From assembly GCA_900314825.1 (NCBI GenBank), contig OMWS01000004.1:56843-120842 (forward strand): a stretch of 64,000 bases of DNA, written 5' to 3'. The DNA comes from an uncultured Veillonellaceae bacterium. GTDB lineage: Bacteria; Bacillota; Negativicutes; Selenomonadales; Selenomonadaceae. Position numbers and translations under genes: made by a program. Positions 43,901 to 52,127 of the stretch are shown piece after piece. The notes under the pieces were generated by a model, which worked only from the letters and a program-made list of their open reading frames with translations, was not told the DNA's origin and ran no database searches. Positions within the stretch are counted from its first letter, which is position 1; each line of letters opens with the position of its first letter.

Positions 43901-45210
43901 TGGCCGCGAATTTCACGAACATCTTCGGCCAGGGCCGCCGGCGCCTCACGCTGTTTTACTCGGCGATCATGGCCGTGTTCCTCGTGCTGCTCATTTTTGT
44001 CGTGCACAAGACGATGGAGTGGTCCATCACGTCCGAGCAGGCGCGCGAGCTCATGGACACGGCGAGCAACGTCGCGGAAGGGCAGATCTATCTCAATCAT
44101 CATCCGGACATCTCGCTCGATGACGCGACGTACAAGAGCACGAATGACCGCTTGTTTTTCTACGTGTTCGACGAGGACGGGCGGCTGCTGAATTTCGCGC
44201 GCGCGTCGTTCCGCATCGAGCCTTTTATCCTCGACCTCGTCCGCAACTGGGACGGGCAGGAGGGCGAGGTGTCGGTCTTCGGCCGCAAGAATGACGCGGG
44301 GCAGATGACGACGCGCGTCATGATGACGGCGAAGACGATCCACGACGCGGACGGCACACTGCAGACGATCTACGTCGGCAAAGACGTGACGGCCATGTAC
44401 AATGGCATGCAGAAATCGACGTATGCCATGGGCGTGCTCGGCGTCGTCGCGCTCATCATCGCGACGGCCGCCGGTCATTTCCTCTCGGGGCGCGCTATGG
44501 TGCCGCTCAAAGAGGCGTATGAAAAGCAACGGCAATTTGCAGCGGACGCCTCGCACGAGCTGCGCACGCCGCTCGCCGTCGTCATGGCCTCGGCGGACCT
44601 CCTCGGAAACGACCCGTCCATCACGTCGCCCTTCCTCAAGCAAGTCATCGAGGACGTGCGCGACGAGGTCAAGAAGATGACGAAGCTCGTCAGCGACCTC
44701 TTGCTCGTCGCGCGCAGCGACAACAAGGCGTTGAAGCTCAAGCCGACAAAATTTGACGCGGCGGAACTCCTCGGCCAGACGGCGCGCGTCATGCAGCCGC
44801 TCGCGGAGAAAAAGCACATCACGATCGACACGGCGGAATTGGAAAAGCACGAGATCCAGGCGGACGAGCAGAAAATCAAACAGCTCATGCTGATCCTCGT
44901 CGACAATGCCGTGAAGTATACGCCAGACGGCGGCCGCGTGACCGTCGGCTTTGAAAAGGCGCCGCAGGGTCGCGTGCGCTTCTACGTGCAGGACACGGGC
45001 ATCGGCATTTCCGAAGAAGACCAGAAGCGCATCTTCGACCGCTTCTATCGCGTCGACAAGGCGCGCTCGCGCGAGATGGGCGGCAACGGCCTCGGCCTCT
45101 CGATCGCGCAGGAAATCGTGAACCTCCACCAGGGCACGATTGACGTGCAGAGCGCGCCAGGCGAGGGCACGCGCTTCATCGTGGAACTGCGTGTGAAATA
45201 CAAGGCATAA
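43900..45210 (+). CDS. Membrane sensor histidine kinase
   Basis: A 436-residue kinase partner of the preceding regulator. Two membrane helices (about 17-37 and 172-192) flank a 130-residue extracytoplasmic sensor without a recognised fold. The H-box is DASHELRTPLAVV (His near residue 218), followed by N-box LILVDNAVKYTP, G1 VQDTGIGIS, F DRFYRVD and G2 GGNGLGLSIA. No HAMP domain is obvious between the second helix and the H-box. A terminator follows. Confidence 0.94.
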   Translation: MAANFTNIFGQGRRRLTLFYSAIMAVFLVLLIFVVHKTMEWSITSEQARELMDTASNVAEGQIYLNHHPDISLDDATYKSTNDRLFFYVFDEDGRLLNFARASFRIEPFILDLVRNWDGQEGEVSVFGRKNDAGQMTTRVMMTAKTIHDADGTLQTIYVGKDVTAMYNGMQKSTYAMGVLGVVALIIATAAGHFLSGRAMVPLKEAYEKQRQFAADASHELRTPLAVVMASADLLGNDPSITSPFLKQVIEDVRDEVKKMTKLVSDLLLVARSDNKALKLKPTKFDAAELLGQTARVMQPLAEKKHITIDTAELEKHEIQADEQKIKQLMLILVDNAVKYTPDGGRVTVGFEKAPQGRVRFYVQDTGIGISEEDQKRIFDRFYRVDKARSREMGGNGLGLSIAQEIVNLHQGTIDVQSAPGEGTRFIVELRVKYKA

Positions 45211-45216
45211 ACGTTC

Positions 45217-45263
45217 GACGGCGACTGGAAATCACAAATGTGATGGAAGGAAGCCGTCTTTTT
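45217..45263 (+). terminator. Terminator after the two-component pair
   Basis: GACGGC pairs with GCCGTC; an inner ATCACA/TGTGAT stem is separated by an internal loop; five T residues follow. Confidence 0.7.
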
Positions 45264-45351
45264 CTTTCCTTTTTTCGCGTGCCTTGTTATAATATCCTTG
45301 CGACTTGTTCAGAACGATGTGTGACAAGCCGCAAGGAGCGGATCTGTTTTT

Positions 45352-46080
45352 ATGAAGAAAATCATCATGATCGCCGTCGGTGTGTATGTGGCGATCCTCG
45401 TCATCGGTGGCGCGGCGTATTTTGCGTTGAGCGAAAAAAAGGCGGAGCTGCCGCCGGATCGGCCAGAGGTGTTGGAATCGAAGGACACGGCGGAGCCCTC
45501 CGAGGCGAAGCGGAAAGCGGAGGAAGCGAAGGCGCGCGCGGAGGCGGCGGAAAAAGCCGCGAAGGAGCAGGCGGCGCGGGCGGCGGAGCGCGACAAGCTC
45601 GTGCAGTCGCTGACCGTCGAAAAGCGGAGCGGCCTGACGCTCTACACGCATGACTATCCGAAGAAGCCCGCGCCGGGCGTCTATCTGCGTCCGTTCGTCG
45701 TTTCGGATGGCGTTACGTATGCGCTGAAGTTTGACATCTATTATTATTACAACATCGACGACCCGCAGCAGACGGCCTGGGTGCATGGCGACGCGCTCGC
45801 GGCGACGGTCGACGGGCAGCCGTTTCATCTGACGTTCCACGCGAAGGATCGCCGCGACAAGATGAGTCCCGACGCGGAAAATCTCGCGGAAAATTACGTG
45901 CATGATGCGACGGACGATGAGATCGCGCTGCTGCATGCCATCGCGCAAGCGGGGAGCGTGCGGATCACGTACTACCAGCAGGCGACAGGCGAGGAACGCA
46001 GCCAGACGCTGTCGCGAGAGGACATCCGAAAAATCCATGATATGATGGCGTTTTATGATTCTGTCGCAGCGGAACAATGA
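45352..46080 (+). CDS. Membrane-anchored protein with coiled coil, unknown function
   Basis: A 242-residue protein. An N-terminal membrane helix (IIMIAVGVYVAILVIGGAAYFAL, residues 4-26) leads to a Lys/Glu/Ala coiled coil (about 45-85) and an extracytoplasmic domain of about 150 residues with FDIYYYYNIDDPQQTAWVHGD and LTFHAKDRR. I do not recognise the domain. No lipobox. A TATAAT at 45288-45293 may drive it. Its stop is 13 bases before a response-regulator start with a shared purine-rich spacer, so the two are likely one operon. Confidence 0.7.
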   Translation: MKKIIMIAVGVYVAILVIGGAAYFALSEKKAELPPDRPEVLESKDTAEPSEAKRKAEEAKARAEAAEKAAKEQAARAAERDKLVQSLTVEKRSGLTLYTHDYPKKPAPGVYLRPFVVSDGVTYALKFDIYYYYNIDDPQQTAWVHGDALAATVDGQPFHLTFHAKDRRDKMSPDAENLAENYVHDATDDEIALLHAIAQAGSVRITYYQQATGEERSQTLSREDIRKIHDMMAFYDSVAAEQ

Positions 46081-46093
46081 GGGAGGAAGCACT

Positions 46094-46801
46094 GTGAAAA
46101 TCTTGGCCGTGGACGATGATGATTCTATCCGCGATCTTTTGACAATCCAACTGAAGCGCAACGGCTATGAGGTCTTGACGGCGGCGGATGGGGAAGAGGC
46201 GCTCAAAAAGGCGCCGGAGGCGGATTTTATCTTGCTCGACCTCATGCTGCCGAAGCTCGATGGCTATGAGGTCTGCCGCCGCCTCAAGGCTGACGCGCGG
46301 ACGAAGGCCATCCCGATCATCATGCTGACGGCGAAGACGGAGGAGATCGATACGGTGCTGGGCCTCGAGCTCGGCGCCGATGATTACATGGCGAAGCCGT
46401 TTTCCTTGCGGGAGCTCGTCGCGCGCATCAAGGCGGTCGAGCGCCGCATGCAGCCAAAGGGCGATGGCGCGAAAGAACAGCTCACGCTGCACGTCGGGCC
46501 GCTCGTCATGGATTTTGGTGCGTACCGCGTGGAAGTGGCGGGCAAGGGGATCGCGCTGACGCCGAAAGAATACGAGCTCCTCAAACTTTTCCTCACGCAC
46601 ATCGGCCATGCCTACAGCCGCGACGAGCTCCTCACGCGCATCTGGGGCTATGAGTACTACGGCGACACGCGCACGGTCGATGTCCACATCCGGCATCTAC
46701 GCAGTAAGCTCGCATCTGCGCCCGAGATCGCGTCGGCCATCGAGACGGTGCGCGGCGTCGGCTACCGCTTCCAGTACGACGAGTCGCGGTCCCGTGGATA
46801 A
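46094..46801 (+). CDS. Orphan OmpR-family response regulator
   Basis: A 235-residue regulator with acidic residues DDDD (7-10), phospho-acceptor Asp49 in ILLDLMLPK, Thr in MLTAKTE and Lys in YMAKPFSL, then a winged helix with LTPKEYELLKLFL and VRGVGYRF. GTG 46094 is the start, with GGGAGG 7 bases before. No kinase gene is adjacent; the upstream gene encodes a membrane-anchored unknown protein. The kinase at 43900 already has its own partner. Confidence 0.92.
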   Translation: MKILAVDDDDSIRDLLTIQLKRNGYEVLTAADGEEALKKAPEADFILLDLMLPKLDGYEVCRRLKADARTKAIPIIMLTAKTEEIDTVLGLELGADDYMAKPFSLRELVARIKAVERRMQPKGDGAKEQLTLHVGPLVMDFGAYRVEVAGKGIALTPKEYELLKLFLTHIGHAYSRDELLTRIWGYEYYGDTRTVDVHIRHLRSKLASAPEIASAIETVRGVGYRFQYDESRSRG

Positions 46802-46829
46802 AGCGATGGAAAAAATTTACATTTTATGG

Positions 46830-46858
46830 TTGACAAATTCCTTGTCACGCGTAATAAT
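46830..46858 (+). promoter_or_regulatory. Promoter of ilvN-ilvC
   Basis: TTGACA, 17-base spacer, AATAAT (TAATAAT overlapping); 52 bases before ilvN. The leader is too short for a T-box or peptide attenuator. Confidence 0.6.
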
Positions 46859-46910
46859 GTAACCATGCTTTACAACTTTGCATACAAAATGCGCTGGAGG
46901 AGATACAAAG

Positions 46911-47447
46911 ATGGACATGAAACATGTTTTGTCCGTGTTCGTTGAAAATCAGACCGGCGTGCTTGTACGGGTTGTCAGCATGTTTTCCAGGCGGGAATTC
47001 AACATCGACAGCTTGTCGGTGGGTGTCACGGAGTCGCCGGAGTACTCGCGCATCACGATCGTGGTGCACGGGGACGAGACGCTCATCGAGCAGATGATCA
47101 AGCAGCTTGAGAAGATGCCGGTCGTGCGCGGTGTAGAACGCTTGGATCCCGAGGTTGCTGTATGCCGCGGCTTGACGATGATCAAGGTGCGCGCAGATGA
47201 TTCGAATCGGCTGGACGTCCTCAAGATGGCGGAGCTTTTCCGCGCGCATGTCGTCGACGTGAAGCCGCAGACGCTGATCTTTGAGATCACGGGAGACGAT
47301 GACAAGGTCACGGCCTTGCTGCAGCTCCTGAAACCTTATGGCATCAGCGAAGTCATCCGCACGGGCCTCGTCGCGCTCGAGCGCGGAGAACATACGATTT
47401 ATGAACACTGTGAGGAGAGAGAGTATTATGGCAAAAACTTACTATGA
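46911..47447 (+). CDS. ilvN: Acetolactate synthase regulatory subunit
   Basis: Small subunit that binds valine or related effectors and activates the catalytic subunit. The 178-residue protein has an N-terminal ACT domain ([34 protein letters not shown]) and the C-terminal ACT-like domain ([20 protein letters not shown], then [10 protein letters not shown]), the long form typical of many bacteria. A GGAGGAGAT ribosome site precedes ATG 46911. It overlaps ilvC by 20 bases; the catalytic ilvB is about 5 kb downstream rather than adjacent. Confidence 0.94.
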   Translation: MDMKHVLSVFVENQTGVLVRVVSMFSRREFNIDSLSVGVTESPEYSRITIVVHGDETLIEQMIKQLEKMPVVRGVERLDPEVAVCRGLTMIKVRADDSNRLDVLKMAELFRAHVVDVKPQTLIFEITGDDDKVTALLQLLKPYGISEVIRTGLVALERGEHTIYEHCEEREYYGKNLL

Positions 47448-48441
47448 TCAGGACGCAGATCTCGAGATGCTCGCTGGCAAAACGGTGGCCGTCATCGGCT
47501 ACGGCAGCCAGGGTCATGCCCATGCACTGAACCTCAAGGACAGCGGCGTGAACGTCGTCGTCGGCCTCTATGAGGGCTCGAAGTCCAAGGCGAAAGCTGA
47601 GGCGCATGGCCTGACGGTCCTTCCAGTCGCGGAAGCGGTCAAAAAGGCAGACATCACGATGGTCCTGATCCCGGATGAGAAACAGGCAGATGTCTACAAA
47701 TCGGAGATCGGCCCGAACCTCAAATCCGGCTCTGCTCTCGCGTTCGCTCATGGTTTCAACATTCATTTCAAGCAGATCGTGCCGCCCGCGGACGTCGATG
47801 TCTTCATGGTCGCGCCGAAAGGCCCGGGCCATCTCGTCCGCCGCACGTACACGGAAGGCTCGGGCGTGCCGGATGTCTTCGCGGTGCATCAGGATGCATC
47901 GGGCAAGTGCTTTGACCTCGCGCTCGCGTATGCAAAAGCCCTCGGCGGCACGCGCTCGGGCGTGTTGCAGACGACGTTCCGCGATGAAACGGAAGAAGAC
48001 CTCTTCGGCGAGCAGTGCGTGCTCATGGGCGGTCTGTGCCAGCTCATGAAGACGGGCTTCGAAGTCCTCGTCGAGGCTGGTTATCCGCCGGAGATGGCAT
48101 ATTTCGAGTGCTTCCACGAGATGAAGCTCATCGTCGACCTCTGCTACGAGGGCGGCATCACGAAGATGGTGCAGTCGTGCTCCGACACGGCCGAGTATGG
48201 CAGCTATGTCATTGGTCCGCGCATCATCACGGAAGACACGAAGAAGGAAATGAAAAAGTGCCTGCATGAGATCCAGGATGGCACGTTCGCCACGAAGTGG
48301 CTCCAGGAGAACCGCGCCGGTGGCCGTGCGAACTTCCTCGCGATGCGCCGCCTCGCACAGGAGCATCCGATCGAGAAGGTCGGCGCCGAGCTCCGTCAGA
48401 TGATGCCGTGGCTGCGTGACAAGAAAGATTTGACGTTCTGA
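47428..48441 (+). CDS. ilvC: Ketol-acid reductoisomerase
   Basis: Class I KARI (337 residues) converting acetolactate to dihydroxyisovalerate in valine, leucine and isoleucine synthesis. The Rossmann motif [13 protein letters not shown], the FAHGFNIHF segment, the metal-binding [13 protein letters not shown] and [18 protein letters not shown] are present. The start overlaps ilvN by 20 bases, with GTGAGGAGAGAG as ribosome site. A family A repeat follows the stop. Confidence 0.96.
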   Translation: MAKTYYDQDADLEMLAGKTVAVIGYGSQGHAHALNLKDSGVNVVVGLYEGSKSKAKAEAHGLTVLPVAEAVKKADITMVLIPDEKQADVYKSEIGPNLKSGSALAFAHGFNIHFKQIVPPADVDVFMVAPKGPGHLVRRTYTEGSGVPDVFAVHQDASGKCFDLALAYAKALGGTRSGVLQTTFRDETEEDLFGEQCVLMGGLCQLMKTGFEVLVEAGYPPEMAYFECFHEMKLIVDLCYEGGITKMVQSCSDTAEYGSYVIGPRIITEDTKKEMKKCLHEIQDGTFATKWLQENRAGGRANFLAMRRLAQEHPIEKVGAELRQMMPWLRDKKDLTF

Positions 48442-48484
48442 TTTCATTAAAAAGAGAATAAATAGCCTGCACCGCAGGCGGTGA

Positions 48485-48616
48485 AGCCTCCCCCTCTGGG
48501 GGAGGTGCCCCGAAGGGGCGGAGAGGGTAGCGGCCTGACAGATAGGTAGTACTGAACTGTCAGGCCGTTACCCTCTCAGTCGCCCTAAAGGGCGCCAGCT
48601 CCCCCAGAGGGGAGCC
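48485..48616. repeat. Family A palindromic repeat, full copy
   Basis: Left arm AGCCTCCCCCTCTGGGGGAG...GAGAGGGTAGCGGCCTGACAG; right arm CTGTCAGGCCGTTACCCTCTCAG...CCCCCAGAGGGGAGCC. Overall an imperfect palindrome of 132 bases in the ilvC-leuC gap, related arm by arm to 27149-27297. The inner CGGCCTGACAG arms are specific to this copy. Confidence 0.85.
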
Positions 48617-48641
48617 GTTGTGTAGAAGAGGAGGGCAATTT

Positions 48642-49904
48642 ATGGGCATGAATATGAGCGAGAAGATCCTCGCAAAGCACGCGGGGCGTACAGAGGTGCA
48701 TGCAGGCGACCTCATTACGTGCGCGCTCGACATGGTGCTCGCGAATGATATCACGGCGCCGCCGTCCATCGCGAAGTTTCAAGAGATCGGCGGCAAGGTC
48801 TTTGACCCTGCGAAGATCGCGCTCGTGCCGGATCATTTCCAGCCGTCGAAGGACATCAAGAGCGCGGGGCTCGCGAAGAACGTGCGCGATTTTGCGAAAG
48901 CGCAGGGCATCGTCAACTACTTCGAGCAGGGGCGCGTCGGCATCGAGCATGTCATCCTGCCGGAGTTCGGCCTCGTGGGGCCGGGCATGCTGACGATCGG
49001 CGCCGATTCGCATACGTGCACGTACGGCGCGGTGAACGGCTTCTCGACGGGCGTCGGCTCGACGGATCTCGGCATGGCCATGGCGACGGGCAAAGCGTGG
49101 TTCAAGGTGCCGGAGGCGATCGAGGTTCACTTGACCGGCAAAAAGCCGAGTGATATTACAGGAAAAGATGTTATCCTCACGCTCATTGGCATGATCGGCG
49201 TTGACGGCGCGCTCTACAAATCGCTGGAATTCACGGGCGAGGGCGTGCACGAGCTCACGATGACGGATCGCCTGACGATTGCAAACATGGCGATCGAGGC
49301 CGGCGCGAAGAATGGCATTTTCCCGTACGACGATGTGACGGAAGCCTACGTGAAAGGCCGCGTGAAGAAACCGTATGAACCCGTGGCGGCTGACGCGGAT
49401 GCGACGTATGTGCAGACGGTTGAGATCAATCTCTCCGAGCTTACGCCGGTTGTCGCGTTCCCGCATCTGCCGGGCAACACGAAGCCTGTGCGCGAGATCG
49501 GCGAGCCCATCAAGATCGACCAGGTCGTGATTGGTTCGTGCACGAATGGCCGCCTCGAAGACCTCGCGATTGCCGCGAAGATTTTTGAGGGGCATGAAGT
49601 TCACCCCGACGTGCGCTGCATCGTGATTCCTGGCAGCCAGGCGGTCTACAAGGAGGCCATGCATCGTGGCTACATTGACACGTTCATCGATGCGCATTGC
49701 GTCGTCTCGTGTCCGACGTGCGGGCCGTGCCTCGGCGGCTACATGGGCATTATGACGGCGGGGGAGCGTTGCGTCTCGACGACGAACCGCAATTTCCGCG
49801 GCCGCATGGGCCATGTCGACAGCGAAGTGTATCTGGCGGGCCCGCAGACGGCGGCCGCAAGCGCGATCCTCGGCCGCATCGCCGAGCCGAAGGAGGTAAA
49901 GTGA
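48642..49904 (+). CDS. leuC: 3-isopropylmalate dehydratase large subunit
   Basis: Aconitase-family Fe-S hydro-lyase of the leucine pathway. The 420 residues keep [23 protein letters not shown], the cluster-ligating Cys in VIGSCTNGR and the [10 protein letters not shown] pair. The length corresponds to the archaeal-like/HACN-type LeuC (about 420) rather than the about 470-residue form. A GAGGAGGG ribosome site precedes ATG 48642; leuD follows within 2 bases. Confidence 0.95.
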   Translation: MGMNMSEKILAKHAGRTEVHAGDLITCALDMVLANDITAPPSIAKFQEIGGKVFDPAKIALVPDHFQPSKDIKSAGLAKNVRDFAKAQGIVNYFEQGRVGIEHVILPEFGLVGPGMLTIGADSHTCTYGAVNGFSTGVGSTDLGMAMATGKAWFKVPEAIEVHLTGKKPSDITGKDVILTLIGMIGVDGALYKSLEFTGEGVHELTMTDRLTIANMAIEAGAKNGIFPYDDVTEAYVKGRVKKPYEPVAADADATYVQTVEINLSELTPVVAFPHLPGNTKPVREIGEPIKIDQVVIGSCTNGRLEDLAIAAKIFEGHEVHPDVRCIVIPGSQAVYKEAMHRGYIDTFIDAHCVVSCPTCGPCLGGYMGIMTAGERCVSTTNRNFRGRMGHVDSEVYLAGPQTAAASAILGRIAEPKEVK

Positions 49905-49905
49905 T

Positions 49906-50403
49906 ATGGCAGAACTGAAAGGAAAAGTGTGGCGCTACGGCGACAACATCGATACGGATGTCATCATCCCCGCGCGCTATCTCAATACGTTCGACCCGAA
50001 GGAACTCGCTTCGCATTGCATGGTCGATATTGATGCGACGTTCGCGAAAAATGTCCAGGCGGGCGACATCATGGTCGGCGGCAAGAATTTTGGCTGCGGC
50101 TCATCGCGCGAGCACGCGCCGGTCGCGATCAAAGCATCGGGGGTGCCCGTCGTCATCGCCGCGAGCTTCGCGCGCATTTTTTACCGCAACGGTATCAACA
50201 TTGGCTTGCCGCTCTTGGAGATTGGTGACGATGTGGACAAAATTTCGGCGGGGGACACGCTTTCCGTTGACGTCACGACGGGTGTCATTAAGGACGAAAC
50301 GACGGGCGACACGTTCCAGGCGCATCCGCTGCCGGGCTTTATTCAGGACATCGCAAAAGCGGGCGGCCTTGTGGAGTACGTGAAGCAGCAGGCGAAAAAG
50401 TAA
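49906..50403 (+). CDS. leuD: 3-isopropylmalate dehydratase small subunit
   Basis: A 165-residue swivel-domain subunit that completes the LeuCD active site. Characteristic segments: WRYGDNIDTDVIIPARYL, GGKNFGCGSSREHAP and SFARIFYRNGINIGLPLLE. The short length matches the partner LeuC type. The start directly follows leuC. Downstream, the 179-base gap before leuB contains a family B half repeat and a pair of AATTCGTACG/CGTACGAATT inverted arms. Confidence 0.95.
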   Translation: MAELKGKVWRYGDNIDTDVIIPARYLNTFDPKELASHCMVDIDATFAKNVQAGDIMVGGKNFGCGSSREHAPVAIKASGVPVVIAASFARIFYRNGINIGLPLLEIGDDVDKISAGDTLSVDVTTGVIKDETTGDTFQAHPLPGFIQDIAKAGGLVEYVKQQAKK

Positions 50404-50472
50404 CGTAATGTCATCAATTCGTACGCGCACCCGCGAGAAGTTACGACGTACGAATTCATCTAACGTACGGGG

Positions 50473-50519
50473 GACTCCCACCACCGCTTCGCGGTCCCTC
50501 TCCCTCGGAGAGGGAGGCT
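50473..50519. repeat. Family B palindromic repeat, single arm
   Basis: CACCGCTTCGCGGTCCCTCTCCCTCGGAGAGGGAGGCT matches the outer part of the right arm of family B elements. It lies in the leuD-leuB gap. Confidence 0.6.
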
Positions 50520-50582
50520 AGGTTACGAGAGCCCGTTTGCGCTTGACTTCATGACATTGAAAAGTAACGTGGAGGAAGTTCT

Positions 50583-51650
50583 ATGGGATATAAAATTACA
50601 GTGATTCCCGGCGATGGCATCGGCAAGGAAATCACGGATGCGGCTGTCAAAGTTCTGAAGAAAGCAGATGAGAAGTTCCATCTCGGCCTGTCGTACACGT
50701 ACAAGGACGCGGGCGGGACGGCGTATGACAAATTTGGTACGCCGCTGCCGGACGACACGGTCGCCGCGTGCAAGGCGTCGGATGGCGTGCTGTTCGGCGC
50801 GGTCGGCGGCGACAAGTGGGATAGCGTCAACCCGGCGCTGCGTCCCGAGAAAGCGATCCTCGGCCTCAGGAAGCAGCTCGGCCTCTACGCGAACCTGCGC
50901 CCCGTCAAAGTCGCGGACGCGCTCGTCGAGTATTCGCCGCTGAAACCGGAGCTTGCGAAAGGCGTCGATCTCGTCATCGTGCGCGAGCTCATCGGCGGCA
51001 TTTACTTCGGCGAGAAGTGCGAGTCGGAGCAGCATGACGGCGCGGAGCGCGCGTGGGACCTCGAAAATTATTCCGTGCCGGAAGTCGAGCGCATTACGAA
51101 GCTCGCGTTCGAGACGGCGAAACTGCGGCGCGGCAAGGTCACGTCCGTCGACAAGGCGAACGTCCTCGCGACCTCGCGCCTCTGGCGGCGCACGACGGCA
51201 AACGTGGCGAGGGATTACCCAGACGTGACACTCAATCATCTCTACGTCGACAACTGTGCCATGCAGCTCGCTATCAATCCTGCGCAATTCGACGTCATCG
51301 TGACGGGCAATCTCTTCGGCGACATCCTCTCGGACGAGGCCGCCGTCGTCGGCGGCTCGATCGGCATGCTGCCGTCGGCCTCCATCGGCACGGACACGAG
51401 CCTCTACGAACCCATCCACGGCAGCGCGCCGGACATCGCAGGCAAAGGCATCGCGAACCCGATAGGCACCGTGCTGTCGGCGGCCATGCTGCTGCGGTAC
51501 TCGCTGCATGAAGAGAAAGCGGCGGACGCCGTCGAGGCGGCGGTGGACAAAGCATTGAATGATGATTATCGCACCGCGGATCTTTATAAGGAAGGATTTA
51601 AAAAGGTTTCGACGGACGAGATGGCGGATGTGATCGCCGCGCGGGTGTGA
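50583..51650 (+). CDS. leuB: 3-isopropylmalate dehydrogenase
   Basis: NAD-dependent oxidative decarboxylation of 3-isopropylmalate. The 355 residues contain ITVIPGDGIGKEITDAA, FGAVGGDKWDS, LRPEKAILGLRKQLGLYANLRP, VRELIGGIYFGEK (with the YFG typical of LeuB), NLFGDILSDEAAVVGGSIGMLPSASIG (in pieces) and HGSAPDIAGKGIANPIG. A GGAGGAAGTTCT ribosome site precedes the ATG. It is followed by 477 bases of repeats before ilvB. Confidence 0.96.
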   Translation: MGYKITVIPGDGIGKEITDAAVKVLKKADEKFHLGLSYTYKDAGGTAYDKFGTPLPDDTVAACKASDGVLFGAVGGDKWDSVNPALRPEKAILGLRKQLGLYANLRPVKVADALVEYSPLKPELAKGVDLVIVRELIGGIYFGEKCESEQHDGAERAWDLENYSVPEVERITKLAFETAKLRRGKVTSVDKANVLATSRLWRRTTANVARDYPDVTLNHLYVDNCAMQLAINPAQFDVIVTGNLFGDILSDEAAVVGGSIGMLPSASIGTDTSLYEPIHGSAPDIAGKGIANPIGTVLSAAMLLRYSLHEEKAADAVEAAVDKALNDDYRTADLYKEGFKKVSTDEMADVIAARV

Positions 51651-51674
51651 GCAGTCGGAGAAACAATAGGGGAC

Positions 51675-51794
51675 GGTTGCAGTTCCGTGAACCAATTCAT
51701 GTGGTTCGGTTGCAGAACGTGACGATAACAGCAGGGGGCTGTTGCAGTTCCACGAAATATGTGGATCAGTTGCCAGACGTAACGATAACAGCAG
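51675..51794 (+). repeat. Two degenerate direct repeats of about 55-60 bases
   Basis: Copy 1 (51675-51734) and copy 2 (51741-51794) both run GTTGCAGTTCC ... ATGTGG-TC-GTTGC-AGA-CGT-ACGATAACAGCAG. Copy 2 leads directly into the left arm of the family B element. No open frame or recognised gene lies here. Confidence 0.75.
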
Positions 51795-52063
51795 CCTTCC
51801 CCTCCGGGGAAGGGGGACCGCGAAGCGGTGGAAAGGGTACAAGGGTGCGATTTGTAACAAATCGCAGGATTGGAACATAGCAGTACGAATTCTGAATACG
51901 TACTGCTATGTTAATTCGATGAATTTGTTTGGCTATCGCACCCTAGTACCCGCTCCACCGCTGACGCGGTCCCCCTCTACCTAAGGGATAAAGCGACCGC
52001 ATAGGCGCTAAAGCGCCTTGCGTCTGCTTTTCCCAGAGGGAGAGGCTGCTGTGATCGATACGG
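51778..52063. repeat. Family B long inverted repeat element with nested insertion
   Basis: Left arm from GTAACGATAACAGCAGCC through GAAAGGGTACAAGGGTGCGAT; right arm from ATCGCACCCTAGTACC to GAGGCTGCTGTGATCGATAC. The centre folds on itself (AACATAGCAGTACG with CGTACTGCTATGTT, 51874-51912). The right arm is interrupted at 51979-52031 by a 53-base insert. No coding frame is convincing; it is a MITE-like, non-autonomous shape. Confidence 0.85.
51979..52031. repeat. 53-bp hairpin element nested in family B
   Basis: Compared with the copy at 55851-56093, the right arm is identical on both sides of this insert. The insert is itself a hairpin with GGCGC-TAAA-GCGCC at its tip and AAAGC.../...TGCTTTT flanks, resembling REP-type sequences. 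Confidence 0.75.
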
Positions 52064-52127
52064 TCAGCAATCGTAGGAATGTATTTCAGTGTATGCAACG
52101 GTCTCTTTTTATAAGGAGGAGCACCAT

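Noticed and set aside
51651..52127. CRISPR array in the leuB-ilvB gap
   Set aside because: The repeats are two degenerate direct copies plus long inverted arms, without regular short repeats and unique spacers; no cas genes are in the window.
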